Under the pieces are notes generated by a model. The model was not told the origin of the DNA and made no database searches. It saw nothing but the letters and a program-made list of their open reading frames with translations. From Streptomyces anulatus (GTDB taxonomy: Bacteria > Actinomycetota > Actinomycetes > Streptomycetales > Streptomycetaceae), in NCBI RefSeq assembly GCF_000721175.1, contig NZ_JOEZ01000007.1, positions 248,001 through 312,000 of the forward strand: DNA of 64,000 bases. The letters are read 5' to 3'. Of the stretch, positions 35,066 to 44,643 are shown in pieces (within the stretch, counting starts at the first letter, position 1; each line of letters begins with the position of its first letter). The translations under genes and the position numbers were made by a program.

Positions 35066-37287
35066 GTCGGGCTCCCCGTTCCCGCCGCCTCCTTGCGGGC
35101 ACCGCCCTCGGGGCCGACGCCGGCGGCGACCAGTTCGGCCTTCTCCTCCTTGGTCGCGATGAGCGAGGCCGGGGCGACGAGCGTGGACTCGACGTACGGC
35201 GCCTCGTGGAGCTTCACGCTCTCCGGGTCGCGGATGGCGTTGAAGCAGACCCGGCCGGCGTCGACGAGCACCACGATGATGAGGAGCGCGAAGAGCGCGC
35301 ACAGCACCCCGTCGACGGTGGAGTTGGTGACGACGGTCTGCATGTCGTCCATGGACTTGGCGGGCGGCAGCACCTCGCCCGCGTCGATGCCCGCCTGGTA
35401 CTTGTCGCGCTGGGCGAAGAAGCCGATCTTCACGTCCGGCGAGAATATCTTCTGCCAGCTCGCGGTGAGGGTGACCGCCACGTCCCAGGCGAGGGGGACC
35501 GCGGTGACCCACGCCCACTTCAGGCGGCCGGACTTGACGAGCAGCGTGGTGCAGACGGCCAGCGCCACGGCTGCCAGCAGCTGGTTGGCGATGCCGAAGA
35601 GCGGGAAGAGCTGGTTGATGCCGCCCAGCGGGTCGTGCACGCCGACCCAGAGGAAGTAGCCCCAGCCGCCGACCACGACGGCGCTGGCGAACCAGACGCC
35701 CGGCTTCCAGCTGACCTCGCGGAACGGCTTGTAGGCGTTGCCCAGCATGTCCTGGAGCATGAAGCGCCCGACCCGGGTGCCGGCGTCCACGGTGGTCAGG
35801 ATGAAGAGTGCCTCGAACATGATGGCGAAGTGGTACCAGAACGCCTTCATGGCGGTCCCGCCGACCACCGCGGAGAAGATCTCCGACATGCCGAGCGCGA
35901 ACGTCGGCGCGCCGCCGGTCCGGGAGAGCAGGCTCGCCTCCTCCACGTCCTTCGCGGCCTGGGCCAGGGCGTCCGGGGTGATGGTGAAGCCGAAGTTGGC
36001 CACGGCCTGGGAGGCGGACTGGACGCTGTCGCCGATCACGCCGGCGGGCGCGTTGATGGCGAAGTACAGACCCGGGTCGATGATGCAGGCCGCGATCATC
36101 GCCATGATGGCCACGAACGACTCGACCAGCATGGCGCCGTAGCCGATCATCCTGATCTGCGTCTCCTTCTGGACCATCTTCGGCGTGGTGCCGGAGGAGA
36201 CCAGGGAGTGGAAGCCGGAGAGCGCGCCGCAGGCGATGGTGATGAAGACGAAGGGGAACATCGAGCCGGCGAAGACAGGGCCCGAGCCGCTGGAGGCGAA
36301 GTCGGTGACCGCGGGCATCTTCAGGGTCGGCAGGGCGACGACCACGCCCAGGGCCAGCAGCCCGATCGTGCCGACCTTCATGAAGGTGGAGAGGTAGTCG
36401 CGCGGGGCCAGCAGCAGCCACACGGGGAGCACGGAGGCGAGGAACCCGTACACGATCATCCAGATGACCAGCGTGCCCGGCTCCAGCGTGAAGAAGTCCG
36501 CCCACGACGACTCGGCGACCCAGCCGCCCGAGACGATCGCGAGGAGCAGCAGCGCGACGCCTATGAGGGAGACCTCGCTGACCTTGCCGGGCCGCAGGGT
36601 GCGCAGGTAGACGCCCATGAAGAGGGCGATCGGGATCGTCATGCCGATGGAGAAGACGCCCCACGGCGAGTGGGCGAGCGCGTTCACGATGACCAGCGCG
36701 AGGACCGCGAGCAGGATGATCATGATGATGAAGACCGCGACCAGGGCGGCGATCCCGCCGACCGGCCCTATCTCGTCGCGTGCCATCTGGCCGAGCGAAC
36801 GGCCGTTGCGGCGGGTGGAGAAGAAGAGCGTCACCATGTCCTGGACGGCGCCGGCGAAGATGACGCCGACGACGAGCCAGATCGTGCCCGGCAGGTAGCC
36901 CATCTGCGCGGCGAGCACGGGGCCGACCAGGGGTCCCGCCCCCGCGATGGCGGCGAAGTGGTGGCCGAACAGCACCCGGCGGTCGGTGGGATGGAAGTCG
37001 ACGCCGTTGTCCAGCCGTTCGGCGGGGGTCGCGCGGTTCTTGTCGACCTTCAGGACCCGGTTGGCGATGAACCGGGAGTAGAAGCGGTACGCGATGGCGT
37101 ACGAGCCGAGGGCCGCTGCCAGCATCCAGGCGGCGGAGACCTCTTCACCCCGCGAGAGCGCGAGGGTGGCCCAGCCGATGGCGCCGGCAAGGGCCACCAG
37201 GCTCCAGACGGCTATGGACTTCGGGGTCGGCGCTCGCCGCCCCGGTGCTGGTGGAACCGGTGGTGCTGATGTGGGCGATTCCGGCAT
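35062..37287 (-). CDS. cstA: Carbon starvation protein CstA family transporter
   Basis: The 741-residue membrane protein has about 16-18 hydrophobic helices. Family landmarks are RVLFGHHFAAIAGAGPLVGP near residue 110 and GFHSLVSSGTTPK in the middle. CstA proteins import pyruvate or peptides during carbon limitation. Start at ATG 37287; an N-terminal Pro-rich segment of 20 residues precedes the first helix. It forms a two-gene unit with the YbdD-like gene. Confidence 0.93.
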   Translation of the reverse strand: MPESPTSAPPVPPAPGRRAPTPKSIAVWSLVALAGAIGWATLALSRGEEVSAAWMLAAALGSYAIAYRFYSRFIANRVLKVDKNRATPAERLDNGVDFHPTDRRVLFGHHFAAIAGAGPLVGPVLAAQMGYLPGTIWLVVGVIFAGAVQDMVTLFFSTRRNGRSLGQMARDEIGPVGGIAALVAVFIIMIILLAVLALVIVNALAHSPWGVFSIGMTIPIALFMGVYLRTLRPGKVSEVSLIGVALLLLAIVSGGWVAESSWADFFTLEPGTLVIWMIVYGFLASVLPVWLLLAPRDYLSTFMKVGTIGLLALGVVVALPTLKMPAVTDFASSGSGPVFAGSMFPFVFITIACGALSGFHSLVSSGTTPKMVQKETQIRMIGYGAMLVESFVAIMAMIAACIIDPGLYFAINAPAGVIGDSVQSASQAVANFGFTITPDALAQAAKDVEEASLLSRTGGAPTFALGMSEIFSAVVGGTAMKAFWYHFAIMFEALFILTTVDAGTRVGRFMLQDMLGNAYKPFREVSWKPGVWFASAVVVGGWGYFLWVGVHDPLGGINQLFPLFGIANQLLAAVALAVCTTLLVKSGRLKWAWVTAVPLAWDVAVTLTASWQKIFSPDVKIGFFAQRDKYQAGIDAGEVLPPAKSMDDMQTVVTNSTVDGVLCALFALLIIVVLVDAGRVCFNAIRDPESVKLHEAPYVESTLVAPASLIATKEEKAELVAAGVGPEGGARKEAAGTGSPT

Positions 37288-37480
37288 ATCGATCCGTCCC
37301 CTCGCGCGATCACTGTCGTAACGTGCGCGAAATCTAGGTGGTGCGGCCGCCCTCCGGAACCCCTGTCCGCATACCGGTCGCGCATCGCAGATGTCTCCAC
37401 CGAGGTTCCGCAGTAACGACACGGACGGTAGGGGGGATCGGTTCACGCGATCCGGCTCCACCCGTGGATGGCCGGAAAAA

Positions 37481-37517
37481 GGCGGTGGCCCGGGGAGGGG
37501 ATCCCCGGGCCACCGCC
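37481..37517 (-). terminator. Terminator after dasR
   Basis: A 16-bp perfect stem (GGCGGTGGCCCGGGGA / TCCCCGGGCCACCGCC) with a 5-nt loop lies 21 bp beyond the dasR stop codon. Confidence 0.75.
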
Positions 37518-37537
37518 TGCTCGCGCGCTGCTGGTCC

Positions 37538-38302
37538 TCAGTCCGCCGGACGCTTCAGGCGGGCCACGAACTTGTAGCGGTCGCCCCGGTAGACCGAGCG
37601 CACCCACTCCACCGGTTCGCCCTGGCCGTCCACCGAATGACGGGACAGCATGAGCATCGGCAGACCCACGTCGGTGCCCAGCAGACCCGCCTCGCGCGGG
37701 GTGGCGAGCGAGGTCTCGATGGTCTCCTCCGCCTCGGCGAGGCGGACGTCGTACACCTCGGCGAGCGCGGTGTAGAGCGAGGTGTACTTCACCAGCGAAC
37801 GGCGCAGCGCCGGGAAGCGTTTGGCCGAAAGATGGGTGGTCTCGATCGCCATGGGCTCCCCGCTGGCGAGCCGGAGCCGCTCGATGCGCAGCACCCGGCC
37901 GCCCGTCGAGATGTCCAGCAGGCCGGCGAGCGTGTCGTCCGCCGTGACATAGCCGATGTCCAGCAGTTGGGACGTCGGCTCCAGTCCCTGGGCTCGCATG
38001 TCCTCGGTGTACGAGGTGAGCTGGAGCGCCTGGGAGACCTTCGGCTTGGCGACGAAGGTCCCCTTGCCCTGGATGCGCTCCAGCCGGCCCTCGACGACCA
38101 GCTCCTGGAGCGCCTGGCGCACGGTGGTGCGCGAGGTGTCGAACTCTGCCGCCAGAGTGCGTTCGGGCGGCACCGGGGTGCCGGGCGGCAGGGTGTCCGT
38201 CATGTCGAGGAGATGCCGCTTGAGCCGGTAGTACTTCGGTACGCGCGCCGTGCGCGTACCGGTACCGGTCTCGTTCCCCGAACTGCCCCCGTCGGCACCC
38301 AT
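37538..38302 (-). CDS. dasR: GntR/HutC-family global regulator DasR
   Basis: The 254-residue protein has a GntR winged helix (residues 20-90: [20 protein letters not shown]) and a UTRA effector domain (from about residue 105) that binds glucosamine-6-phosphate, releasing DNA. Length and sequence match DasR, the repressor linking chitin and GlcNAc sensing to development and antibiotic production. It is divergent from dasABC, and dre-like sites lie at dasA, at nagB and upstream of the histidine kinase. ATG 38302 gives the known length. Confidence 0.95.
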   Translation of the reverse strand: MGADGGSSGNETGTGTRTARVPKYYRLKRHLLDMTDTLPPGTPVPPERTLAAEFDTSRTTVRQALQELVVEGRLERIQGKGTFVAKPKVSQALQLTSYTEDMRAQGLEPTSQLLDIGYVTADDTLAGLLDISTGGRVLRIERLRLASGEPMAIETTHLSAKRFPALRRSLVKYTSLYTALAEVYDVRLAEAEETIETSLATPREAGLLGTDVGLPMLMLSRHSVDGQGEPVEWVRSVYRGDRYKFVARLKRPAD

Positions 38303-38448
38303 GGCCCGCCTTCCCGACTGCTGCGTTGCTGCCGTCACCGGCTCCTCCGTCTGTCGCGGCTCACATGGTGGCACGGTCCGGTCACGGGTCGTCGCCCTCC
38401 CTTAGGTGTCGGTCCTATAACGGACGCGAGTGCACTTCTTATACACCC

Positions 38449-38499
38449 TTGACACCCCTAAAGGTCTAGGCCAAGCTCCCGGTACTGGTCTAAACCATT
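38449..38499 (+). promoter_or_regulatory. dasA promoter with two DasR (dre) sites
   Basis: A canonical TTGACA (38449-38454) is 17 bp from CAAGCT. One dre-like site (core GGTCTAGGCCA, 38463-38473) lies between the two hexamers. A second, ACTGGTCTAAACCATT (38484-38499), starts where transcription should begin. Both match the ACTGGTCTAGACCACT consensus with few changes. This geometry explains repression by steric block. Confidence 0.75.
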
Positions 38500-38581
38500 A
38501 AAGACCAGGTCCAGCCCCAGCAGAACTCGTCGAATGTCTTCGCGGTGGGTGGGGTTGCAGCATCCCTGAGGAGGGTTTGAC

Positions 38582-39880
38582 GTGAAGCGCAAGCTCATCG
38601 CGGCTATCGGTGTCGCGGGCATGTTGGTTTCGGTCGCGGCGTGTGGTTCGGACGACAAGAACTCGTCGGCGGACCCGAAGGACCGCAAGGAAAACCTGAC
38701 CGTCTGGCTCATGGGCGAGGCCCAGTCCACCTGGCCCGAGCTGGTCAAGGACGTCAACGCCGAGTTCAACAAGAAGTACCCGGGTGTCACCGTCAAGGTT
38801 CAGTACCAGCAGTGGGCCGACAAGGTCAAGAAGCTGGACACCTCCCTCGGTGGCGACAAATTCCCGGATGTCGTGGAACTCGGCAATACCGAGACCATGC
38901 AGTACATCCTCAATGGTGCGCTCGGAGAAATCGACCCCAAGAAGTACGAGAACTCGGACACCTGGATCAAGGGTCTTAAGGACACGTGCTCCTTCGAGGG
39001 CAAGACCTACTGCGTTCCCTACTACGCCAGCGCCCGTCTGGCCGTGTACAACAAGGACATGCTGAAGGCCGGCACCGGCAGCGACGCCCTCCCGCAGACC
39101 GAGGACGAGTTCCTCGCCGCGATGGACAAGGTCGACGCCGAGCTGGGCAAGAAGGACAAGCGCGCCTCGTCCCTCTACTACCCGGGCCGCTACTGGTACG
39201 CCGCGATGTCCTACGTCGCCGCCTTCGGTGGCCAGATAGCCGAGTACGACGAGGGCAGCAAGGAGTGGAAGGCCGCGCTCTCCACCCCGGAGGCCCAGAA
39301 GGGCATCCAGCACTACGTCGACCTGGTCAAGAAGTACAACAAGGCCGACGTGACGAAGGACGAGCAGGACCACGCCAACGTCATGGCCAACGAGAAGGCC
39401 GCGGTCATCTACGGCCAGGCCTGGGAGGCCGGCAGCGTCACCACGGGCGAGAACGGCAACCCGAAGCTCGAGGGCAAGATCGCCACAGCCGGTATGCCCG
39501 GCCCCGAGGGCAAGGCCCTCCCGTCCTTCATCGGCGGCTCCGACCTCGCGACGATCTCCAAGTCCAAGGTCCAGGACCTCGGCCAGGAGTGGATCTCCCT
39601 CTTCACCAACGCGAAGTCCATGGAGGTCCTCGCGTCGAAGAACATCCTTCCCAACAACGAGAAGCAGCTCGAGCCGCTGAAGGCCAAGCCGGAGACCGCC
39701 GCCATCGCCAACGCGGTGCCGGACGCCTGGTTCACGCCGATCGCGCCGGGCTGGGCCTCCATCGAGAAGGAAGAGATCCTCCAGAACATGCTCCTGGAGA
39801 TCGTCAAGGGCGCCTCCGTCGCCGACGCCTCCAAGAAGGCCGACGACAAGATCAACGTGCTGATCAACAAGGAAGCCTGA
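38582..39880 (+). CDS. dasA: ABC transporter sugar-binding lipoprotein DasA
   Basis: The 432-residue lipoprotein has a signal with lipobox VSVAAC (Cys21), then an ABC solute-binding type 1 fold (NLTVWLMGEAQSTWPEL near residue 40; SSLYYPGRYWYAAMSYVAAF). DasA binds N,N'-diacetylchitobiose. It begins the dasABC operon; a strong hairpin between dasA and dasB may set a higher level of the binding protein. The GTG start follows GAGGAGGG. Confidence 0.94.
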   Translation: MKRKLIAAIGVAGMLVSVAACGSDDKNSSADPKDRKENLTVWLMGEAQSTWPELVKDVNAEFNKKYPGVTVKVQYQQWADKVKKLDTSLGGDKFPDVVELGNTETMQYILNGALGEIDPKKYENSDTWIKGLKDTCSFEGKTYCVPYYASARLAVYNKDMLKAGTGSDALPQTEDEFLAAMDKVDAELGKKDKRASSLYYPGRYWYAAMSYVAAFGGQIAEYDEGSKEWKAALSTPEAQKGIQHYVDLVKKYNKADVTKDEQDHANVMANEKAAVIYGQAWEAGSVTTGENGNPKLEGKIATAGMPGPEGKALPSFIGGSDLATISKSKVQDLGQEWISLFTNAKSMEVLASKNILPNNEKQLEPLKAKPETAAIANAVPDAWFTPIAPGWASIEKEEILQNMLLEIVKGASVADASKKADDKINVLINKEA

Positions 39881-39897
39881 CCTTCCGGTCGCCAGGC

Positions 39898-39925
39898 GGG
39901 GGCCCGGCGCCAGCGCCGGGCCCCC
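39898..39925 (+). terminator. Hairpin between dasA and dasB
   Basis: A 13-bp perfect GC stem (arm GGGGGCCCGGCGC) with a 2-nt loop in the 114-bp gap. It likely acts as an attenuator or as a 3' stabiliser for the dasA message. Confidence 0.65.
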
Positions 39926-39994
39926 GCTCCTTTCCCACAGTGAACGCCGTGAATTCCGGGGCCCGCCCCGGACCCGCGATGGAAGGTCAGCCAC

Positions 39995-41002
39995 GTGTCT
40001 GCCGCTGATACCAAGGCCGCCGGGCCGCCGGTCCCCGTACCACCCGACCCGAAGGCGACCGGCGAGTCGTCCTTCGACGACGATGCGCCCCGGGTGCAGA
40101 AGAGGAAGCGGAAGAAGGGTGAACTCCTCCCCTACTTCCTGATCCTCCCGGCGATCGTGGCGATCGCCGCCGTCTACCTCTACCCGCTCGGCAAGACGGT
40201 CGTCATGTCCTTCCAGGACATGGGCCGGCGTGAGCTGTGGTCCGGAGAGCCGGCGCCATGGGTCGGCTTCGAGCAGTTCACCAACATCCTCGGCGACTCC
40301 GAGTTCTGGTGGGTCACCTTCCGCACGGTCGTCTTCATGGCCATCTGCGTGACGCTGACGATGGGCATCGGGCTGCTGGTCGCGCTGCTCATGCGCAAGC
40401 TCTCCACCTGGGTCCGGCTGGTGCTCACCGCCTGCCTCATCGCCGCCTGGTCGATGCCGCTGATGGTCGCCGCCTCGATCTTCCGCTTCATGGCCGACTC
40501 CGACTACGGCCTGATCAACACCCTGATCGCCAAGGTCGTCGGCGAGGACTGGCTCGGACACAACTGGTACCTCGACCCGATCCAGGGCTTCGGCATCATC
40601 ACCCTGCTGGTCGTCTGGGGCGCCATCCCGTTCGTCGTCGTCACCCTGTACGCCGCCCTCACCCAGGTCCCCCAGGAGCTGGAGGAGGCCGCCGCCCTCG
40701 ACGGCGCCAGCGCCTTCGGCATCTACAAGTTCGTCACCTGGCCGGTCATCAAGCCGGTCTTCACCATGGTCGCCACCCTCTCGGTGATCTGGGACTTCAA
40801 CGTCTTCGGCCAGATCTGGCTGCTGCGCGGCAACAAGCCCGAGCCGGAGTACGAGACCCTCGGCCTTTACTCCTACTCCAAGGCGTTCGAGTCCACCTCC
40901 TTCAGCCAGGGCACCGCGATCGCCCTGATCACGGTGCTGCTGCTGTCCGGCGTGGCCGTGTACTACCTGCGCCAGCTCATGAAGACGGGAGAGGTCGAAT
41001 GA
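39995..41002 (+). CDS. dasB: ABC transporter permease DasB
   Basis: The 335-residue protein has a polar Lys/Arg-rich N-terminus (KRKRKKGE), then six membrane helices of the MalF type. The EAA coupling loop is VPQELEEAAALDGASAFGIY. It imports chitobiose with DasA and DasC. No ATPase gene is in the operon; in Streptomyces the shared ATPase MsiK, encoded elsewhere, serves this transporter. GTG start at 39995. Confidence 0.94.
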   Translation: MSAADTKAAGPPVPVPPDPKATGESSFDDDAPRVQKRKRKKGELLPYFLILPAIVAIAAVYLYPLGKTVVMSFQDMGRRELWSGEPAPWVGFEQFTNILGDSEFWWVTFRTVVFMAICVTLTMGIGLLVALLMRKLSTWVRLVLTACLIAAWSMPLMVAASIFRFMADSDYGLINTLIAKVVGEDWLGHNWYLDPIQGFGIITLLVVWGAIPFVVVTLYAALTQVPQELEEAAALDGASAFGIYKFVTWPVIKPVFTMVATLSVIWDFNVFGQIWLLRGNKPEPEYETLGLYSYSKAFESTSFSQGTAIALITVLLLSGVAVYYLRQLMKTGEVE

Positions 41003-41859
41003 GCAGCTCGACCCACACACAGGTGCTGCGCCCCGACCGCAAGAAGAGCCGGCTGCACTTCGACCTCGTCGGCCTCGGCATCGCCCTGGTCATGGTCTTC
41101 CCGGTCTACTGGCTGGTCATCAGCGCCCTGCGGCCCAACCGGGAGATCCGCAGCTACGACCAGACCCTGTGGCCCACGTCGATCACCTTCGACAACTTCG
41201 TCCGGGCCACCGAGCAGCCGAACTTCACCACCGCCATCCAGTCCAGCCTGATCGTCGCCGTCACCGCGGTGGTCGGCGGCATGATCATCGCGACGCTGGC
41301 GGCCCTGGCGATCGGCCGGTTCCGGTTCTTCGGCCGCAAGGCCCTGGTCCTGATCATGATCCTGGTCCAGATGCTGCCGCCGACGGCCATGCTCATCCCG
41401 ATCTACGCCCAGCTCAACGCCATGGGCGGGATCGACGAGTACTGGGGCCTGATCGTCGTCTACCTGGTCTCCACGCTGCCCTTCGCCACCATCATGATCC
41501 GCGGCTTCGTCGTGAACATCCCGGTGGAGCTGGAGGAGTCCGCGATGGTGGACGGCTGCACGCGCTTCCAGGCCTTCCGCCGGGTGATCTTCCCGCTGCT
41601 CGCCCCCGGGCTCGCCGCCGCGTCGATCTTCGCCCTGGTGAACGCGTGGAACGAGTACCTCTTCGCGTACATCCTGATCAACGACAACTCCAAGTACACG
41701 CTGAACGTATGGCTGATGACGTTCACGACCGAGCGCGGAACGGACTACGGCGCCCTCATGGCGGCGTCGACCATGATCGCCATCCCTGTCGTCGTGTTCT
41801 TCATGATCATCCAGAAGAAGATGGCCGCTGGCCTCACTTCCGGCGCTGTGAAGGGATAG
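40999..41859 (+). CDS. dasC: ABC transporter permease DasC
   Basis: The 286-residue MalG-type permease has six helices and an EAA loop, VELEESAMVDGCTRFQAFRR. Its ATG overlaps the dasB stop codon as ATGA. Together with DasB it forms the membrane channel for N,N'-diacetylchitobiose. Confidence 0.94.
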   Translation: MSSSTHTQVLRPDRKKSRLHFDLVGLGIALVMVFPVYWLVISALRPNREIRSYDQTLWPTSITFDNFVRATEQPNFTTAIQSSLIVAVTAVVGGMIIATLAALAIGRFRFFGRKALVLIMILVQMLPPTAMLIPIYAQLNAMGGIDEYWGLIVVYLVSTLPFATIMIRGFVVNIPVELEESAMVDGCTRFQAFRRVIFPLLAPGLAAASIFALVNAWNEYLFAYILINDNSKYTLNVWLMTFTTERGTDYGALMAASTMIAIPVVVFFMIIQKKMAAGLTSGAVKG

Positions 41860-41868
41860 TGCGGGCTC

Positions 41869-43398
41869 ATGACCACCCTCGTTTCCACCACGGACACCGT
41901 GACGCGCGACGCGCTCGCCGTACTCCAGCCCGGGTTCACCGGCACCACCGCGCCGGACTGGCTGCTGCGCCGCGTCGGTGAAGGCCTTTCCTCCGTCGGC
42001 CTGTTCGGCCGCAACATCACCTCGCCCGAACAGCTCACCGCCCTCACCGAGCGGTTGCGCTCCGAGCGGGACGACGTCCTCGTCGCCATCGACGAGGAGG
42101 GCGGCGACGTGACCCGCCTGGAGGTCACGCACGGCTCCTCCTTCCCCGGCAACTTCGCCCTCGGCTCGGTGGACGACGTCCACCTCACCCGGGCCGTCGC
42201 CCAGGAGCTCGGCCGCCGGCTCGCCGAGTGCGGCGTCAACCTCAACTGGGCGCCGTCCGCCGACGTCAACTCCAACCCGGGCAACCCGGTCATCGGTGTG
42301 CGCTCCTTCGGCGCCGACACCCGGCTGGCCGCCCGGCACACCGCCGCGTACATCGAGGGGCTCCAGGCCGCCGGCGTAGCCGCCTGCACCAAGCACTTCC
42401 CCGGGCACGGCGACACCGCGGTCGACTCGCACCTGGCGATGCCCCGCATCGATGTGGATCTCGACACCCTGCACGCCCGTGAGCTGGTGCCCTTCCGGGC
42501 GGCCATCGCCGCGGGTTCCAAATCGGTGATGAGCGCGCATATCCTGCTTCCCGCACTCGACCCGGAACGCCCGGCGACCCTGAGCCCGCAGATCCTCACC
42601 GGTCTGCTGCGCCAGGAGCTGGGTTACGACGGCCTGATCGTCACCGACGCCGTGGAGATGGACGCCATCGCCGGTACGTACGGCATCGAGCGCGGGTCCG
42701 TCCTCGCCCTCGCGGCGGGCGCCGACGCCATCTGTGTGGGCGGCGGCCTGGCCGACGAGGAGACGGTGCTGCGGCTGCGTGACGCCCTCGTCGCGGCCGT
42801 GCGCAGCGGGGAACTGACCGAGGAGCGGCTCGCCGACGCGGCCGCCCGTGTACGAGCCCTCGCGTCCTGGACGCAGAGGGCCCGGGGGGACGTCCGGGAG
42901 CCGGGCGCGGCAGTGCAGGAGGGGACCGCGCCCGGCACCGGAATCAGCTCCGACATCGGCCTGGTGGCCGCCCGTCGCGCCGTCCGGCTGAGCGGCTCCG
43001 GCGACCGGCTGACCGATCCGGCGTACGTCGCCTCGTTCAGCGCGGAGGCGAACATCGCGGTCGGCGGCGAGACTCCGTGGGGCATCGCCGCCGAGCTGGA
43101 CAGGATCCTGCCCGGCACCGGGACGGGCACCTACGGCGTGGACTCCGACGCCCCGGCGGCCGCGATCCTGGCGGCGGCGGGGGAGCGGCGCATCGTCGCC
43201 GTGGTCCGCGACGAGCACCGGCACACCTGGATGAGCGAGGCGCTCGACGCCCTGCTGGCGGCCCGCCCGGACACGATCGTGGTCGAGATGGGCCTGCCCC
43301 AGTCCGACCCGAGGGGCTCGCTGTACATAGCCACCCACGGAGCGGCCCGAGTCTGCGGCCTGGCGGCAGCAGAAGCGGTGACGGGCACGAAGGCCTGA
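41869..43398 (+). CDS. Glycoside hydrolase family 3 beta-N-acetylhexosaminidase
   Basis: The 509-residue cytoplasmic enzyme probably splits imported chitobiose into GlcNAc. The GH3 NagZ-type signature KHFPGHGDTAVDSHLAMP carries the catalytic His-Asp loop, and the nucleophile Asp is in LIVTDAVEMDAI. Only the first ~340 residues are the TIM barrel; the rest is a C-terminal domain. It starts 9 bp after dasC, so it is the fourth gene of the das operon. Confidence 0.92.
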   Translation: MTTLVSTTDTVTRDALAVLQPGFTGTTAPDWLLRRVGEGLSSVGLFGRNITSPEQLTALTERLRSERDDVLVAIDEEGGDVTRLEVTHGSSFPGNFALGSVDDVHLTRAVAQELGRRLAECGVNLNWAPSADVNSNPGNPVIGVRSFGADTRLAARHTAAYIEGLQAAGVAACTKHFPGHGDTAVDSHLAMPRIDVDLDTLHARELVPFRAAIAAGSKSVMSAHILLPALDPERPATLSPQILTGLLRQELGYDGLIVTDAVEMDAIAGTYGIERGSVLALAAGADAICVGGGLADEETVLRLRDALVAAVRSGELTEERLADAAARVRALASWTQRARGDVREPGAAVQEGTAPGTGISSDIGLVAARRAVRLSGSGDRLTDPAYVASFSAEANIAVGGETPWGIAAELDRILPGTGTGTYGVDSDAPAAAILAAAGERRIVAVVRDEHRHTWMSEALDALLAARPDTIVVEMGLPQSDPRGSLYIATHGAARVCGLAAAEAVTGTKA

Positions 43399-43408
43399 CC
43401 CGTCACGG

Positions 43409-43490
43409 GGCCTGCGGATCAAGCTCTGGGCCGGCCTGTTCGGTCCGACCGGGGCCCGCGGATCAGGCCCTGGGCCGGCCCATTCAAGCC
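43409..43490 (+). repeat. Imperfect tandem repeat, period about 43 bp
   Basis: Two copies of a GGGGCC(T/C)GCGGATCA...CTGGGCCGGCC unit follow the GH3 gene. They are intergenic and merge into the hairpin at 43488. Confidence 0.6.
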
Positions 43491-43530
43491 CGTCCGGCGA
43501 TTGAGGGCAACGCCTCTCGCCGGACGGGCG
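43488..43530. terminator. REP-like terminator hairpin between converging genes
   Basis: A 13-bp stem (GCCCGTCCGGCGA / TCGCCGGACGGGC) of the type scattered through Streptomyces intergenic regions. It can serve the das operon and nagB. Confidence 0.7.
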
Positions 43531-43544
43531 GCACCACGGCGAAG

Positions 43545-43575
43545 GGCCGGGACACCGTAAAGGCGTCCCGGCCCT
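43545..43575 (-). terminator. Terminator after nagB
   Basis: A 10-bp perfect stem, GGGCCGGGAC / GTCCCGGCCC, lies about 20 bp beyond the nagB stop codon on the minus strand. Confidence 0.6.
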
Positions 43576-43595
43576 CAGCCGCGCAGGGGCGAGCC

Positions 43596-44381
43596 CTACA
43601 GCCCCTGCCACCCCGGCTTCGCCGCATACGTGGCGCGGAAGTAGTCCGCCAGCTTCAGCTTCGACGCCGCCGCCTCGTCCACGACAACCGTCGCGTGCGG
43701 ATGCAGCTGGAGCGCCGAGGCCGGCACGATCGAGGCGACCGGCCCCTCCACCGTCTGGGCGACGGCCTCCGCCTTGCCCTCACCGGTGGCCAGCAGGATC
43801 GGGTGACGGGAATCCAGGATCGTCCCGATGCCCTGCGTGATCACGTGGTGCGGCACCTGCTCGATGTCGTCGTCGAAGAAGCGCGCGTTGTCCACCCGGG
43901 TCTGCTGCGTCAGCGTCTTGATCCGGGTGCGCGAGGCGAGCGAGGAGCACGGCTCGTTGAAGCCGATGTGCCCGTCCGTGCCGATGCCCAGGAGCTGGAG
44001 GTCGACGCCGCCCGCCTCCGCCAGCGCCCGGTCGTAGGCCTCGCAGGCCGCCTGGACGTCCTCGGCCGAACCGTCAGGGCCCATGAAGGAGGCCTCGGAG
44101 AGCCCGAGCGGCTCGACGACCTCGCGCAGCACCACGGAGCGGTACGACTCCGGGTGGCCCGCGGGCAGCCCCACGTACTCGTCGAGCTGGCAGATCCGGG
44201 CGCGCGACGCGTCGACCGCACCGGAGGCGACCTTCGCCGCGAGCGCACGGTAGACGGGCAGCGGGGTCGAGCCGGTGGCAACGCCGAGCAGGGCGTCGGG
44301 CTTGCGGGTGAGCAGCGCGGCGATGGCCTCCGCGATCAGTTCGCCGCCTGCCGTGGCGTCCGGGACGATGACAACTTCCAC
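43596..44381 (-). CDS. nagB: Glucosamine-6-phosphate deaminase
   Basis: The 261-residue enzyme converts GlcN-6-P to fructose-6-P and ammonia, and so removes the DasR ligand. Family motifs are LLGVATGSTPLPVYRAL, ICQLDEYVGLP (catalytic Asp), and GIGTDGHIGFNEP. I chose GTG 44381 (EVVIVPDA), which gives the usual length; a longer frame begins upstream. A dre site lies 31 bp beyond its start, between it and the divergent SIS gene. Confidence 0.94.
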   Translation of the reverse strand: MEVVIVPDATAGGELIAEAIAALLTRKPDALLGVATGSTPLPVYRALAAKVASGAVDASRARICQLDEYVGLPAGHPESYRSVVLREVVEPLGLSEASFMGPDGSAEDVQAACEAYDRALAEAGGVDLQLLGIGTDGHIGFNEPCSSLASRTRIKTLTQQTRVDNARFFDDDIEQVPHHVITQGIGTILDSRHPILLATGEGKAEAVAQTVEGPVASIVPASALQLHPHATVVVDEAAASKLKLADYFRATYAAKPGWQGL

Positions 44382-44411
44382 GCTGTGCCTGCCGATCTGA
44401 CTAGGGGAGCC

Positions 44412-44427
44412 GGTGGTATAGACCAAT
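44412..44427. promoter_or_regulatory. DasR (dre) site between nagB and the SIS gene
   Basis: GGTGGTATAGACCAAT matches the dre palindrome, with the TGG and CCA arms intact. It is close to the nagB start and about 220 bp from the divergent SIS gene. Confidence 0.75.
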
Positions 44428-44643
44428 CAAGGTCCCAATTTAGCAGAATCCAGCAGCCGAACGGTGGACAGTCCGCCCATCGGCCGCGCAGCCCGGCCCG
44501 CCCCCCGGCCCCGCAGCCCGGCCCGCTGGCGGGTCAACGCATTGCCTGGTCGACTTGTCCGGTACGACGCGCACCCCGCACCCCGCATCCGGCGGACCGT
44601 GCCGTCCCGTCTGCCGATGCCGACAGCCCAGGGAGGCCCCCAC

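Noticed and set aside
34180..37269. A ~1030-codon plus-strand open frame opposite the lipoprotein and cstA
   Set aside because: The composition is His/Asp/Arg-rich noise, and it runs across two genuine genes and their boundary.
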